This document shows positions 37,520 through 46,241 of a stretch of 64,000 nt of DNA, piece by piece (the first letter of the stretch is position 1; each line of letters begins with the position of its first letter). The position numbers were made by a program, and so were the translations under genes. This DNA comes from Rhodeus uyekii (lineage: Eukaryota > Chordata > Actinopteri > Cypriniformes > Acheilognathidae), in NCBI GenBank assembly GCA_037043235.1, contig JAWRVZ010000095.1:1743501-1807500 (forward strand), in the 5' to 3' direction. The notes under the pieces were generated by a model. That model was not told the origin of the DNA. It was given only the letters and a program-made list of their open reading frames with translations, and made no database searches.

Positions 37520-38933
37520 GAGACACTCTGAGGTGTTAGGGTCCATGCAGCGGCTCCAGCGATTATTCCATGGGGCCGACTGTGTGCGAGACCCCTGCAG
37601 TGGTGGCTGAAAACCAGGGGTTCTCCCCGAGGGCTGGAACCCTTGGTCCCCTTATTTGGAGCAGATTTGGGACAGATACGGCAGGCACAGGTCTCCTGTT
37701 TGCCTCCGTAAGAATTTCTCTGCCCTCTGTGGCTTTCGTTTAACATCCAGGGCCTCTGGGGCGGGTTGTTATGGTACAGGCGTGGCCGAGGCTACGCCTG
37801 TACGCTTTTTCCTCCCATCACTCTGCTCCCGGGAGTTCTGGGAAACTGTGGGTCTGGCCCCTGAGGGGGCCCAGCTCATAGAGGCCGGTCTCTCAGCCGA
37901 GGTTGTTGAGACCATCCTTCAGTCCAGAGCTCCCTCCACGAGGAGACTCTACGCCCTGAAGTGGAAGCTCTTCACTTCTTGGTGTAGTGAAAGGCAGGTG
38001 AACCCAGTAACCTGTCAAGTTGGCAAAGTACTGGAGTTCCTGCAAGAAAGATTTGTGGCAGGGCTGTCCCCCTCCACCTTGAAGGTCTACGTGGCTGCTA
38101 TAGCGGCTTGCCACGTACCTCTGGGTGGGGTACCCTTGGGCAGGGACCCCCTAGTCACTCGTTTCCTCCGTGGTACACTAAGGCTGAGACCTGCGGCACA
38201 GACCAGGGTGCCGGCTTGGGACTTGTCCGTGGTACTCCTAGGCCTGTCCCAGCCGCCCCTTGAACCTTTAGAGGAATCTCTATTAAGTACCTCTCTCTTT
38301 AGACCCTTCTTTTGCTGGCAATCGCCTCGCTCAAGAGGGTCGGGGATCTTCAGGCCCTCTTAGTGGCCCCTTCATGTCTTCAGTTTGCGCCCGGGATGGG
38401 AAAGGCATTTCTCCACCCGAGGCCAGGCTATATCCCCAAGGTTCCCACTGAGGTGGCTCGGTCTATCATGCTGCAGGCCTTCTGCCCTCCCCCATTTGAT
38501 GATCATGAGCAGGAGCAAGAACAAGGTCTGTCCAGTGCGAGCACTGGACGCTTACGTCAAAGACTGCCACTTGGCGTAGGTTGGACCAACTGTTCGTTTG
38601 CGTTGGCTTTAGGACCCCTAAGGGGGCTCCAGCTTCTAAGCAAACACCAAGCAGGTGGATAGTCGAGGCTATCTGTCTAGCTTACGAGTCGGCCGGACAT
38701 GCTTCTCCTTTGAGGGTCTGAGCCCACTCCACTAGGAGCATGGCAGCATCCAAGGCTCTCCTCTCCGGAGTCGCCTTGTCTGATGTTTGTGCTGCGGCCG
38801 GCTGGTCCTCACCGCACACATTCATGAGGTTCTACCAGCTAGACCTCGATGCCGCCCCGGGAACCAGGGTGCTCTCTCAGTGAGCTGGGACACACCCGGA
38901 TGCTGACGTCGCTGAGGTGGCGTTGGCATAGCG

Positions 38934-39028
38934 TTCCCCTAGTGCTTCGACACAGCTCGAGTTCCCAGAAAGGGAACGTCTCGGGTTACGTATGTAACCC
39001 TGGTTCCCTGAGGGGAACGAGACGCTGT
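38934..39028 (+). other. Internal complementary region of DIRS copy 2
   Basis: 38936-38974 is the complement of the element 5' end (GTTCCCTTTCTGGGAACTCG and onward). It is followed by AAC (38975-38977) and then by the complement of the 3' end (38978-39028). The order, with one shared GTT, equals the joint of a circularised element. This is the hallmark DIRS feature thought to serve as a template for completing the ends. Confidence 0.88.
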
Positions 39029-39284
39029 GTCTTGGCCTCAGCTCCTGGCGCCTCCGGGCCCGCTTCAGGCATTCATGGCTGACGCGCCCCGGTTTCAGAC
39101 GCGCTTTATGCTCTGCCTCATGACGTCACCGGCTGCGGCCGGCAGTGACGCATTCACACGCGTTCGTTTCTCATTGGTTGCATAGATCTTCACGTGACTC
39201 ACGCAAGGCTATTTCCCCTAGTGCTTCGACACAGTGTCTCGTTCCCCTCAGGGAACCAGGGTTACATACGTAACCCGAGACGTT

Positions 39285-39640
39285 CTCTTTCTCAAAGTTT
39301 TATTGCCTGATTACAGACTGCAGTTCGGAGTGTTCCTAATCCCCATGCACCCAATGAGGAAAGCAGACTGTGGCGGGGCAGTACCTGACTGTCTGGGGGC
39401 TGCCCAGCTTGAGGCAGGCGGTAACTGCCCAGTGAGACCCGAAGATCCCTCCCACCGTCAGGAACAACCCCTGGCGCTATGCTCTACGCCAATTGAGCTT
39501 TGGCTTATAACCGGTAAACTGCTCCTCCTGTTGCTTCCGAACTAGTAGCGCTAGCGAGGCTGGAGTGGCCTCTCCAGGGTTGCGAGATATGATGGTGATG
39601 ATGATCGGATACTAGCCAAGGCAATTTAATATGGAGGACA
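39285..39640 (-). mobile_element. 5' portion of the DIRS-split LINE (inferred)
   Basis: Directly flanks DIRS copy 2 and should hold the sequence that preceded LGCWNV in the LINE endonuclease gene. It has moderate GC and no long frame, so it may be LINE 5' UTR. The right limit is a guess. Assignment depends on the DIRS element having inserted without large deletion. Confidence 0.45.
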
Positions 39641-41902
39641 GACTATTGCCCACGTTGCGGGTCCCCCCTCTCCATGTCGTCGATGAATCCAAAGGAACAG
39701 CAGAGCTGCTACTGTTTGGCATCGACGCCATCGAACTGCCTTAGGGACTCCGACTCCAGATTTATCCTCGAGGTTTACTCCTGAAGCTTTTTTCATGGAA
39801 GAATATAGCCGCAAGGCAGCAGAGGTTTACATTCAGGGTTTCCTTCCCCTAGATGAATTGCCTTCCTAGGCTGACGAGTATCATCTCCCCGAAGGAGATA
39901 TCAACACTATGGAGAACACCAAAACATGTCTGAACATAATCGATAACAAAGACAGAGGAAAACATGCAGGCTAATATATACAAGGAATGATGGGGTACAG
40001 GTGACAAGACTAACAAGGGAAGTGATTATCTGACAGGTGAGGTAAATGACAAATGACACTGGGAAGCACACGGAAAGTAACACGAGATGACTGTGACAGT
40101 AATTTTTTATGTAATAAAACTAAGTATAAATTTACAAAAGCAGTAACAATTAAAAATATATATATTTTATTGTGAACTAATGTTTAGCTTTTCTTATAAT
40201 TAGCCATTTATTGGTTACTTGCTCTTGCTCTACTTGAAACAAATGAAACAAATGTTTGCTAAACTCATCATACCAACTGTGAAGCATGGTAGAATATATA
40301 TTTATTTTTTTTCCTGGTAGAGGGTTTCTATCATTGAGGAACAAATGAATTCCAAAGTGTATCAGAAAATTATACAGTTGAATATTATAGCACCTGTCTG
40401 TGATGAAAAACTTCAAAGCTAACTCAATATAAAGTAGTACATCCAACAGAGTGACTCAAACAGAGAAAATGTCCAGACCTCAATCTTGGCAAACATTGTT
40501 GTGGTACAAGAAGCAGACCAATCGAGCAAGACATCCAACACATGCAACCTTGACTGAGGTTAGTTCTGATAACAAAGGGTCAAAAACTAGCATTGTTTTC
40601 AGGTCTCTCTCACTTTTCATTATCCAGTTTACTCTCAATTAATCAAATTATGTTATGTCCTACCCTTCTTTACGGATGACTACCCTGTTTCACATGTAAA
40701 ACACAACACATTACCAGGTTGAAACAGGTTGTGAATACAGCTTCATGCAAAAACCCAACAATGTGCAATATTCAAGTCAAACATCATTCACTTTGTTGAG
40801 AGTTGGCTGAAAATAAATCAAGTTTTCAATACATCAACCAAATCTGAAGCTAATAGAAATGCTGATTTAAGGTTGTATGCCCCATGGCCATAATTTCATG
40901 TTTTTAAAGAAGCATTTATCACATAAGCCGGGTGGCGATATCCTGGTGCTCAAGGCTCTGCGCTGGAGCTGCAAATATTGCAGGTGCAATCGTAGATAGG
41001 GGTGACCCGTGAACTGAGTTACTAAGAACCCCATCACCACTTTGCCCTTGAGCCAGACAAAGTTTAGCACAAAAAATAAGAATTCTGTATTATTTACACT
41101 TTACATTTGCATTGTGCTGCCTAAACATTCACTCCCACTGACAAATTATCCCTAAATCATCTCAATTATATACATTATTAGTTTCACAGCATAATTTTTC
41201 ATGGTAATTAAAAAAAATAATAATATTTTTTAAATAAATGCTGTATATTGTTATAGATATAATGTTATATTGGCATTTCTTTTTAATACATACTGTATTT
41301 CATATGGATTTGTATATAAACCATAATATTTCAAATGAATAGCACACATATGATAATATGGCACAAGCCAGACACACTTCCCGCACTCCAGGAAAGTAAA
41401 CTTGCCATTGTGGAAGTTTTTTGGGATTCTGTGAAAATGACTCGTTAGACTCCCCAGTCTTCAGGACTTGCAGATCAACATTTGTGCAAACGGAGGCAAC
41501 CTTCATTCTCTTCCGCGTCTTCCACTGATGCTTTCCATGTTCTATTGCATTTACATCCCTCTGGAATTTTTGTCCAAAAGTGTACCATTCAGATAAAAAT
41601 GTGAGGATTATCGCATTGTATCTTAAGAGAGCAGTACTTTTCTCTATTTTTACTCAAAATAGGACAATGTGATCACTAAACTCTCACATGTAATTTTTGT
41701 TTCCTTCATACTCTAAGCCGGAGGGCAGTCTTGTGCAGAATATCCACGAGTGACACTTATAAGTTATAAGTTCCAAGAAATCCAAAACATGAATTATGTT
41801 TTATCTGTGTTCTTCAAGCCACCTTGGATATTTTCATAAGGATAATGTGTATTTATAATGCAATGTCAATTGACAACCTTTATCATACTTTAAAATGATA
41901 TA

Positions 41903-42557
41903 CAGTGGAGTTGGGTTATGTCGACGGCCTCGGGGGTTGCAAAAAAGGTTTGAGATAACCGATGATGGAGATAACCAAAAGCCAATATGGCGATTTATTA
42001 GATGAAGTGATCAGCATGCTATAAAAATGTACACACACTGTATATGTTTGCTAACAACAAAAGGCATATGTGCAGCAACTAACAGCAGAGATTTACCAGA
42101 ATACAATAAAAACACCTTCCATTCTCCATACAAACCTTTAATTATATTCTCCAACATTGCAAACACAATTTCACTCACAGCGTAAACAGTCTGAATGTCA
42201 GTGGTCTGAATGCTCGCTAAATATAGCGACAAAGGCGCTAAGTTGGCAACACTGCAAATGTAAAGCGGCCGGAAGGACCAGAAAGACAAAAAATGGTCAT
42301 GGCACGCACGTGCAGCGCGAACTCGGCTCATGCGCAGAGAACTAGGTACGATCATTAGTCATGGGATCGAGATAACGAATGATGCCGAATTTGTTCCTCT
42401 TTTGTGCTCGAGATATTAGGGTTCGGCGACATAAAAGAATCAACATAACCGATAAGAAAATCCTGAGACAATGAGGGAGTTTGGCGGTTCCACTTCAAAA
42501 ACGTCGACATAAAATGGTTGACGGGTTAACCGAGGTCGAGATAAGTGAACTCCACTG
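41903..42557. mobile_element. pogo/Tigger MITE, complete, with TA target
   Basis: A 655-bp repeat flanked by TA at 41901-41902 and 42558-42559. The terminal inverted repeats are CAGTGGAGTTGGGTTATGTC and the complement of GAGATAAGTGAACTCCACTG. It shares internal blocks with 13419-14510, and its right end matches the Tigger element at 22482. Non-coding. Confidence 0.85.
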
Positions 42558-42794
42558 TAATTTCTTTTCAATTTATATTTGACTCATAGCATTTGTTTTT
42601 TCAAGATTTCTATAGATATTGTGACATATGATTGAGGTCAATTGTCAATAGATAATAAATCTGATATTGTGATATCCTGAATTCAGTGTACGATTAAACT
42701 CTTATACAGATTAAAATCTGTAAATAAAGGGTTAATAAAAGTTAAAGAAAAAAAAAGAAGATCTCTCTGAATGAATTAATCTGATGAGAAAAAA

Positions 42795-42842
42795 CGTCTC
42801 GGGTTACTTATGTAACCCTGGTTCCCTGAGGGGAACGAGACG
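42795..42842 (-). other. DIRS 3' terminal T-shaped fold (copy 1)
   Basis: The 48 nt can fold as a three-way junction. The outer stem CGTCTC/GAGACG encloses hairpin 1 (GTTCCC, loop CTCA, GGGAAC) and hairpin 2 (GGGTTAC, loop ATAA, GTAACCC), given in element orientation. The same layout occurs at 43053-43100 (complementary strand), 38977-39024 and 39235-39282. Function is unknown; recombinase binding, RNA end protection or priming are possibilities. Confidence 0.7.
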
Positions 42843-42999
42843 CTGTGTCGAAGCACTAGGGGAAATAGCCTTGCGTGAGTCACGTGAAGATCTATGCAAC
42901 CAATGAGAAGCGAACGCGTGTGAATGCGTCACTGCCGGCCGCAGCCGGTGACGTCATGAGGAAGAGCATAAAGCGCGTCTGAAACCGGGGCGCGTCAGC
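42843..42999. repeat. DIRS copy 1 inverted terminal repeat (3' end of element)
   Basis: 157 bp from CTGTGTCGAAGCACTAGGGG to GGGGCGCGTCAGC, complementary to 47778-47934. The same repeat bounds copy 2 (about 34590-34755 and 39070-39235). Confidence 0.92.
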
Positions 43000-43052
43000 C
43001 ATGAATGCCTGAAGCGGGCCCGGATGCGCCCGGAGCTGAGGCCAAGACACAG

Positions 43053-43143
43053 CGTCTCGTTCCCCTCAGGGAACCAGGGTTACATAAGTAACCCGAGACG
43101 TTCCCTTTCAGGGAACTCGAGCTGTGTCGAAGCACTAGGGGAA
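43053..43143. other. Internal complementary region of DIRS copy 1
   Basis: 43053-43099 is complementary to the element 3' terminus and 43103-43143 is complementary to the 5' terminus, with a single GTT between (43100-43102). It lies immediately downstream of the recombinase stop codon. Confidence 0.9.
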
Positions 43144-43193
43144 CGCTATGCCAACGCCACCTCAGCGAGGTCAGCATCCGGGTGTGTCCCAGC

Positions 43194-46046
43194 TCACTGA
43201 GAGAGCACCCTGGTTCCCGGGGCGGCATCGAGGTCTAGCTGGTAGAACCTCATGAATGTGTGCGGCGAGGACCAGCCAGCCGCAGCACAAACGTCAGGCA
43301 AGGAGACTCCGGAGAGGAGAGCCTTGGATGCCGCCATGCTCCTAGTGGAGTGGGCTCGGACCCTCAAAGGAGAAGCATGTCCGGCCGACTCATAAGCTAG
43401 ACAGATAGCCTCGACTATCCACCTGCTCAGAGTTTGCTTGGAAGCTGGGGCACCCTCGGGGGCCCCAAAGCAAACGAACAGTTGGTCCGACTTACGCCAC
43501 GTGGCAGTCTTGTGAACGTAAGCGTCCAGTGCTCGCACTGGACAGACCTTGTTCTTGTGCTCCTGCTCATGATCGTCAAATGGGGGAGGGCAGAAGGCCT
43601 GCAGCGTGACAGACCGAGCCACATTAGTGGGAACCTTGGGGACGTAGCCCGGCCTCGGGTGGAGGAAAGCTTTCGCCATCCCGGGCGCAAACTCAAGACA
43701 TGATGGGGCCACTGAGAGGGCCTGAAGGTCCCCGACCCTCTTAAGCGAAGTGATAGCCAGCAAAAGAAGGGTTTTTAGCGAGAGGTACTTGATAGAGATA
43801 CCCTCTAGAGGTTCAAAGGGTGGCTGGGACAAGCCTAGGAGTACCATGGACAAGTCCCAGGCAGGCACCCTGGTCTGTGCCGCAGGTCTCAGCCTTAATG
43901 TACCACGGAGGAAACGAGTGACTAGGGGGTCCCTGCCCAAGGACACCCCACCCAGAGGTACGTGGCAAGCCGCTATAGCAGCCACGTAGACCTTCAAGGT
44001 GGAGGGGGACAGCCCTGCCACAAATCTTTCTTGCAGGAACTCCAGTACTTTGCCAATTTGGCAGGTTACTGGGTTCAGCTGCCTTTCACTACACCAAGAA
44101 GTGAAGAGCTTCCACTTCAAGGCGTAGAGTTTCCTCGTGGAGGGAGCTCTGGACTGCAGGATGGTCTCAACAACCTCGGCTGAGAGACCGGCCTCTATGA
44201 GCTGGGCCCCCTCAGGGGCCAGACCCACAGTTTCAACGGCCCTGGTTGCGGGTGAAGAATGCAACCTTCCGCCTGGGACAGAAGGTCCCTCCTGATCGGG
44301 ATCTCCCAGGGGACCCCGTCGAGGAGGGACACAAGGTCCGCGAACCATATTCTGGACGGCCAGTGGGGGGCCACTAGCGTGAGACGGACCTTGTCCCGGC
44401 GAACCTTGGCCAGAACTCCCGGGAGCAGAGCGATCGGGGGAAAAGCATACAGGCGTAACCTCGGCCATGCCTGCGTCACGGCATCCCGCCCCAGAGGCGC
44501 TGGATGTGTGAGTGAAAACCACAGAGGGCAATGGGAGTTTTCTACCGAGGCAAACAGGTCGACCTGTGCCTTTCCGAACCTTTCCCAAATTTGCTCCACC
44601 ACCTCGGGGTGGAGTCGCCATTCCCCTGGTCTCGCCCCCTGTCTCGACAGGGCGTCTGCTCCCACATTCTGGACCCCCGGGATATAAGCCGCCCGGATGG
44701 AGAGCAGCTTTCCCTGGGCCCAGAGGAGGATCTGTCGCGCCATCTTGTAAAGTGGTCGCGAACGCAGACCCCCCTGGTGATTGATATACGCAACCGCAGT
44801 CATGCTGTCGGTGAAAACAGTGACATGGTGGTCGCGAAGGTCCGGTAGGAACGCACGGAGTGCTTTGCGGATCGCCAGTAACTCTAACATGTTTATGTGC
44901 CAGGTTTGGTGCCGACTGTTCCATAGACCTTGTGAGGAGCGGTCTCTCAAGACCGCCCCCCAGCCCGAGAGGGAGGCATCTGTCGAGAGAGAGACTCTCC
45001 GAGCCAGAGCCCCTAGCACTGGGCCTTGAGACAGAAACCAAGGATTCTTCCACATACTCAAGGCGCGTAGGCATCGCCCCGTGACCTTGATAATGCGAAG
45101 CGGGTTCCCTTTCGGGGAAAACCCCTTGGTCTTTAGCCACCACTGCAGGGGTCTCATGTGCAGCAGGCCCAACGGGATGACGCAGGAAGCCGCTGCCATG
45201 AGCCCTAACACCCTCTGGAAGTGTCTGACAGTGAGTGGCTGGCCTAACTTGATGCTCTTGACGGCTGAACAGATAACTTGGATGCGCCCGGGGGAAAGCC
45301 GGGCCGACATCGCTACTGAGTCCCAGACGACTCCCAAGAAGGTGGTTCTCTGAGCAGGAGAAAGGACACTCTTCTTGGCGTTCAGCCTCAACCCCAGCTC
45401 CTTTATGTGTGCGAGCACTACATCTCGATGTTGCTCCGCCAACTGCGGCGACTGGGCCAGAATAAGCCAGTCGTCTATATAGTTTAAGACACGGATGCCC
45501 CGTGACCGCAGGGGAGCTAGAGCAGCGTCCACGACTTTCGTAAACGTGCGGGGTGAGAGCGCTAGGCCGAAAGGAAGCACCCGATACTGGTACGCCTTTC
45601 CCCCAAAGGCGAACCTCAGGAACTTCCTGTGTTGCGGAAGGATGGAGACATGGAAATAAGCGTCCTTGAGGTCGACTGTGACAAACCAATCCTCGGATCT
45701 GATCTGCACTACGATCTGTTTGAGCGTTAGCATTTTGAACTTTAGACGCTTGACCGCACGATTCAAGAGACGTAAATCCAGAATGGGCCGCAACCCTCCA
45801 TCCTTCTTTGGAACTATGAAGTACCGGCTGTAGAACCCGGACTTGCTCTCTGCGAGGGGTACATACTCGATGGCCCCTTTCGCCAGCAAAGTGTCTACTT
45901 CTTGTTCCATGACCAGAGCCTGCTGAGGGCCTACAGCAGACTGTAGGACCCCCGAGAACTGGGGTGGTGAGACCCCGAACTGAATGGCGTACCCTAAGGT
46001 GACCGTGCGCAGGACCCACTGAGAGATACCGGGTAGCCGTGACCAC
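43194..46046 (-). CDS. DIRS ORF3, tyrosine recombinase (950-codon open frame)
   Basis: The open frame is 950 codons, but its first about 617 overlap ORF2 in another frame. The recognisable protein is the C-terminal about 340 residues. The N-terminal SAM-like/core-binding part reads ILQSRAPSTRKLYALKWK and FTSWCSERQLNPVTCQIGKV. The catalytic domain reads LAITSLKRVGDLQAL with Arg770, RAHSTRSMAAS with His899 and Arg902, and FMRFYQLDL with the nucleophile Tyr935. This R-HxxR-Y set defines tyrosine recombinases. DIRS elements use it to integrate a circular double-stranded copy without target duplication. The true start is unknown: internal initiation or a frameshift out of ORF2 are both possible. 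The catalytic set is complete. Confidence 0.92.
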   Translation of the reverse strand: MVTATRYLSVGPAHGHLRVRHSVRGLTTPVLGGPTVCCRPSAGSGHGTRSRHFAGERGHRVCTPRREQVRVLQPVLHSSKEGWRVAAHSGFTSLESCGQASKVQNANAQTDRSADQIRGLVCHSRPQGRLFPCLHPSATQEVPEVRLWGKGVPVSGASFRPSALTPHVYESRGRCSSSPAVTGHPCLKLYRRLAYSGPVAAVGGATSRCSARTHKGAGVEAERQEECPFSCSENHLLGSRLGLSSDVGPAFPRAHPSYLFSRQEHQVRPATHCQTLPEGVRAHGSGFLRHPVGPAAHETPAVVAKDQGVFPEREPASHYQGHGAMPTRLEYVEESLVSVSRPSARGSGSESLSLDRCLPLGLGGGLERPLLTRSMEQSAPNLAHKHVRVTGDPQSTPCVPTGPSRPPCHCFHRQHDCGCVYQSPGGSAFATTLQDGATDPPLGPGKAALHPGGLYPGGPECGSRRPVETGGETRGMATPPRGGGANLGKVRKGTGRPVCLGRKLPLPSVVFTHTSSASGAGCRDAGMAEVTPVCFSPDRSAPGSSGQGSPGQGPSHASGPPLAVQNMVRGPCVPPRRGPLGDPDQEGPSVPGGRLHSSPATRAVETVGLAPEGAQLIEAGLSAEVVETILQSRAPSTRKLYALKWKLFTSWCSERQLNPVTCQIGKVLEFLQERFVAGLSPSTLKVYVAAIAACHVPLGGVSLGRDPLVTRFLRGTLRLRPAAQTRVPAWDLSMVLLGLSQPPFEPLEGISIKYLSLKTLLLLAITSLKRVGDLQALSVAPSCLEFAPGMAKAFLHPRPGYVPKVPTNVARSVTLQAFCPPPFDDHEQEHKNKVCPVRALDAYVHKTATWRKSDQLFVCFGAPEGAPASKQTLSRWIVEAICLAYESAGHASPLRVRAHSTRSMAASKALLSGVSLPDVCAAAGWSSPHTFMRFYQLDLDAAPGTRVLSQ

Positions 46047-46186
46047 GCATCCCGGAATTCTACTAGGGGAACCAGCCTCCCGGGGCTGGCCTCTGGTGCT
46101 GATGGCATGTCCACCACTGGGCCGGGATTTCCGGATTCCCGGGTGGAGTGCTCTAGGACCCTCCTCAGAGGGGGTGGTTTTCCCAT
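44195..46186 (-). CDS. DIRS ORF2, reverse transcriptase and RNase H (663 aa)
   Basis: This enzyme makes cDNA from the element RNA. The RT core spans about residues 115-300: RYFIVPKKDGGLRPILDLR, the first aspartate motif VDLKDAY (Asp172), LPFGLALSPRTFTKVV and the active site YIDD at 236-239. The RNase H domain follows, with Asp403 (LSTDAS), Glu435 (INMLELLAIR), Asp460 (TVFTDSMTAVAYIN) and Asp511 (VGADALSR), a full DEDD set. The last about 150 residues (from about VDLFASVENSHCPLWFS) form a conserved connection region. It starts 55 bp after the ORF1 stop and overlaps ORF3 by 1.85 kb. No frameshift or stop was found. Confidence 0.95.
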   Translation of the reverse strand: MGKPPPLRRVLEHSTRESGNPGPVVDMPSAPEASPGRLVPLVEFRDAWSRLPGISQWVLRTVTLGYAIQFGVSPPQFSGVLQSAVGPQQALVMEQEVDTLLAKGAIEYVPLAESKSGFYSRYFIVPKKDGGLRPILDLRLLNRAVKRLKFKMLTLKQIVVQIRSEDWFVTVDLKDAYFHVSILPQHRKFLRFAFGGKAYQYRVLPFGLALSPRTFTKVVDAALAPLRSRGIRVLNYIDDWLILAQSPQLAEQHRDVVLAHIKELGLRLNAKKSVLSPAQRTTFLGVVWDSVAMSARLSPGRIQVICSAVKSIKLGQPLTVRHFQRVLGLMAAASCVIPLGLLHMRPLQWWLKTKGFSPKGNPLRIIKVTGRCLRALSMWKNPWFLSQGPVLGALARRVSLSTDASLSGWGAVLRDRSSQGLWNSRHQTWHINMLELLAIRKALRAFLPDLRDHHVTVFTDSMTAVAYINHQGGLRSRPLYKMARQILLWAQGKLLSIRAAYIPGVQNVGADALSRQGARPGEWRLHPEVVEQIWERFGKAQVDLFASVENSHCPLWFSLTHPAPLGRDAVTQAWPRLRLYAFPPIALLPGVLAKVRRDKVRLTLVAPHWPSRIWFADLVSLLDGVPWEIPIRRDLLSQAEGCILHPQPGPLKLWVWPLRGPSS

Positions 46187-46241
46187 GGCGGGCTGACTGG
46201 TCAGCTGCTCCAGGGATACACCACCTTGTTGCGGCTTGGCG

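Larger units (their letters stand above)
34571..39284 (+). mobile_element. DIRS retrotransposon copy 2 (4.7 kb, decayed), inserted in the LINE
   Basis: Bounded by GTT at 34571-34573 and 39282-39284. It has the same inverted terminal repeats and internal complementary region as the intact copy at 42793-47956, but in opposite orientation. Gag spans 34820-36358, the RT/RNase H region about 36414-37850 and the recombinase about 37850-38880. RT is heavily damaged: the block around the YIDD site is deleted and a 149-bp tandem duplication sits at 37222-37519. The recombinase keeps KRVGDLQAL and AHSTRS, but a stop interrupts just before the HxxR and a deletion lies near 38280. Insertion cut the LINE endonuclease gene just after its WNV motif. 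Confidence 0.93.

Noticed and set aside
44259..45353. Several plus-strand frames of 74-142 codons inside DIRS copy 1
   Set aside because: Shadows of the GC-rich ORF2 and ORF3 on the other strand; no independent motif.
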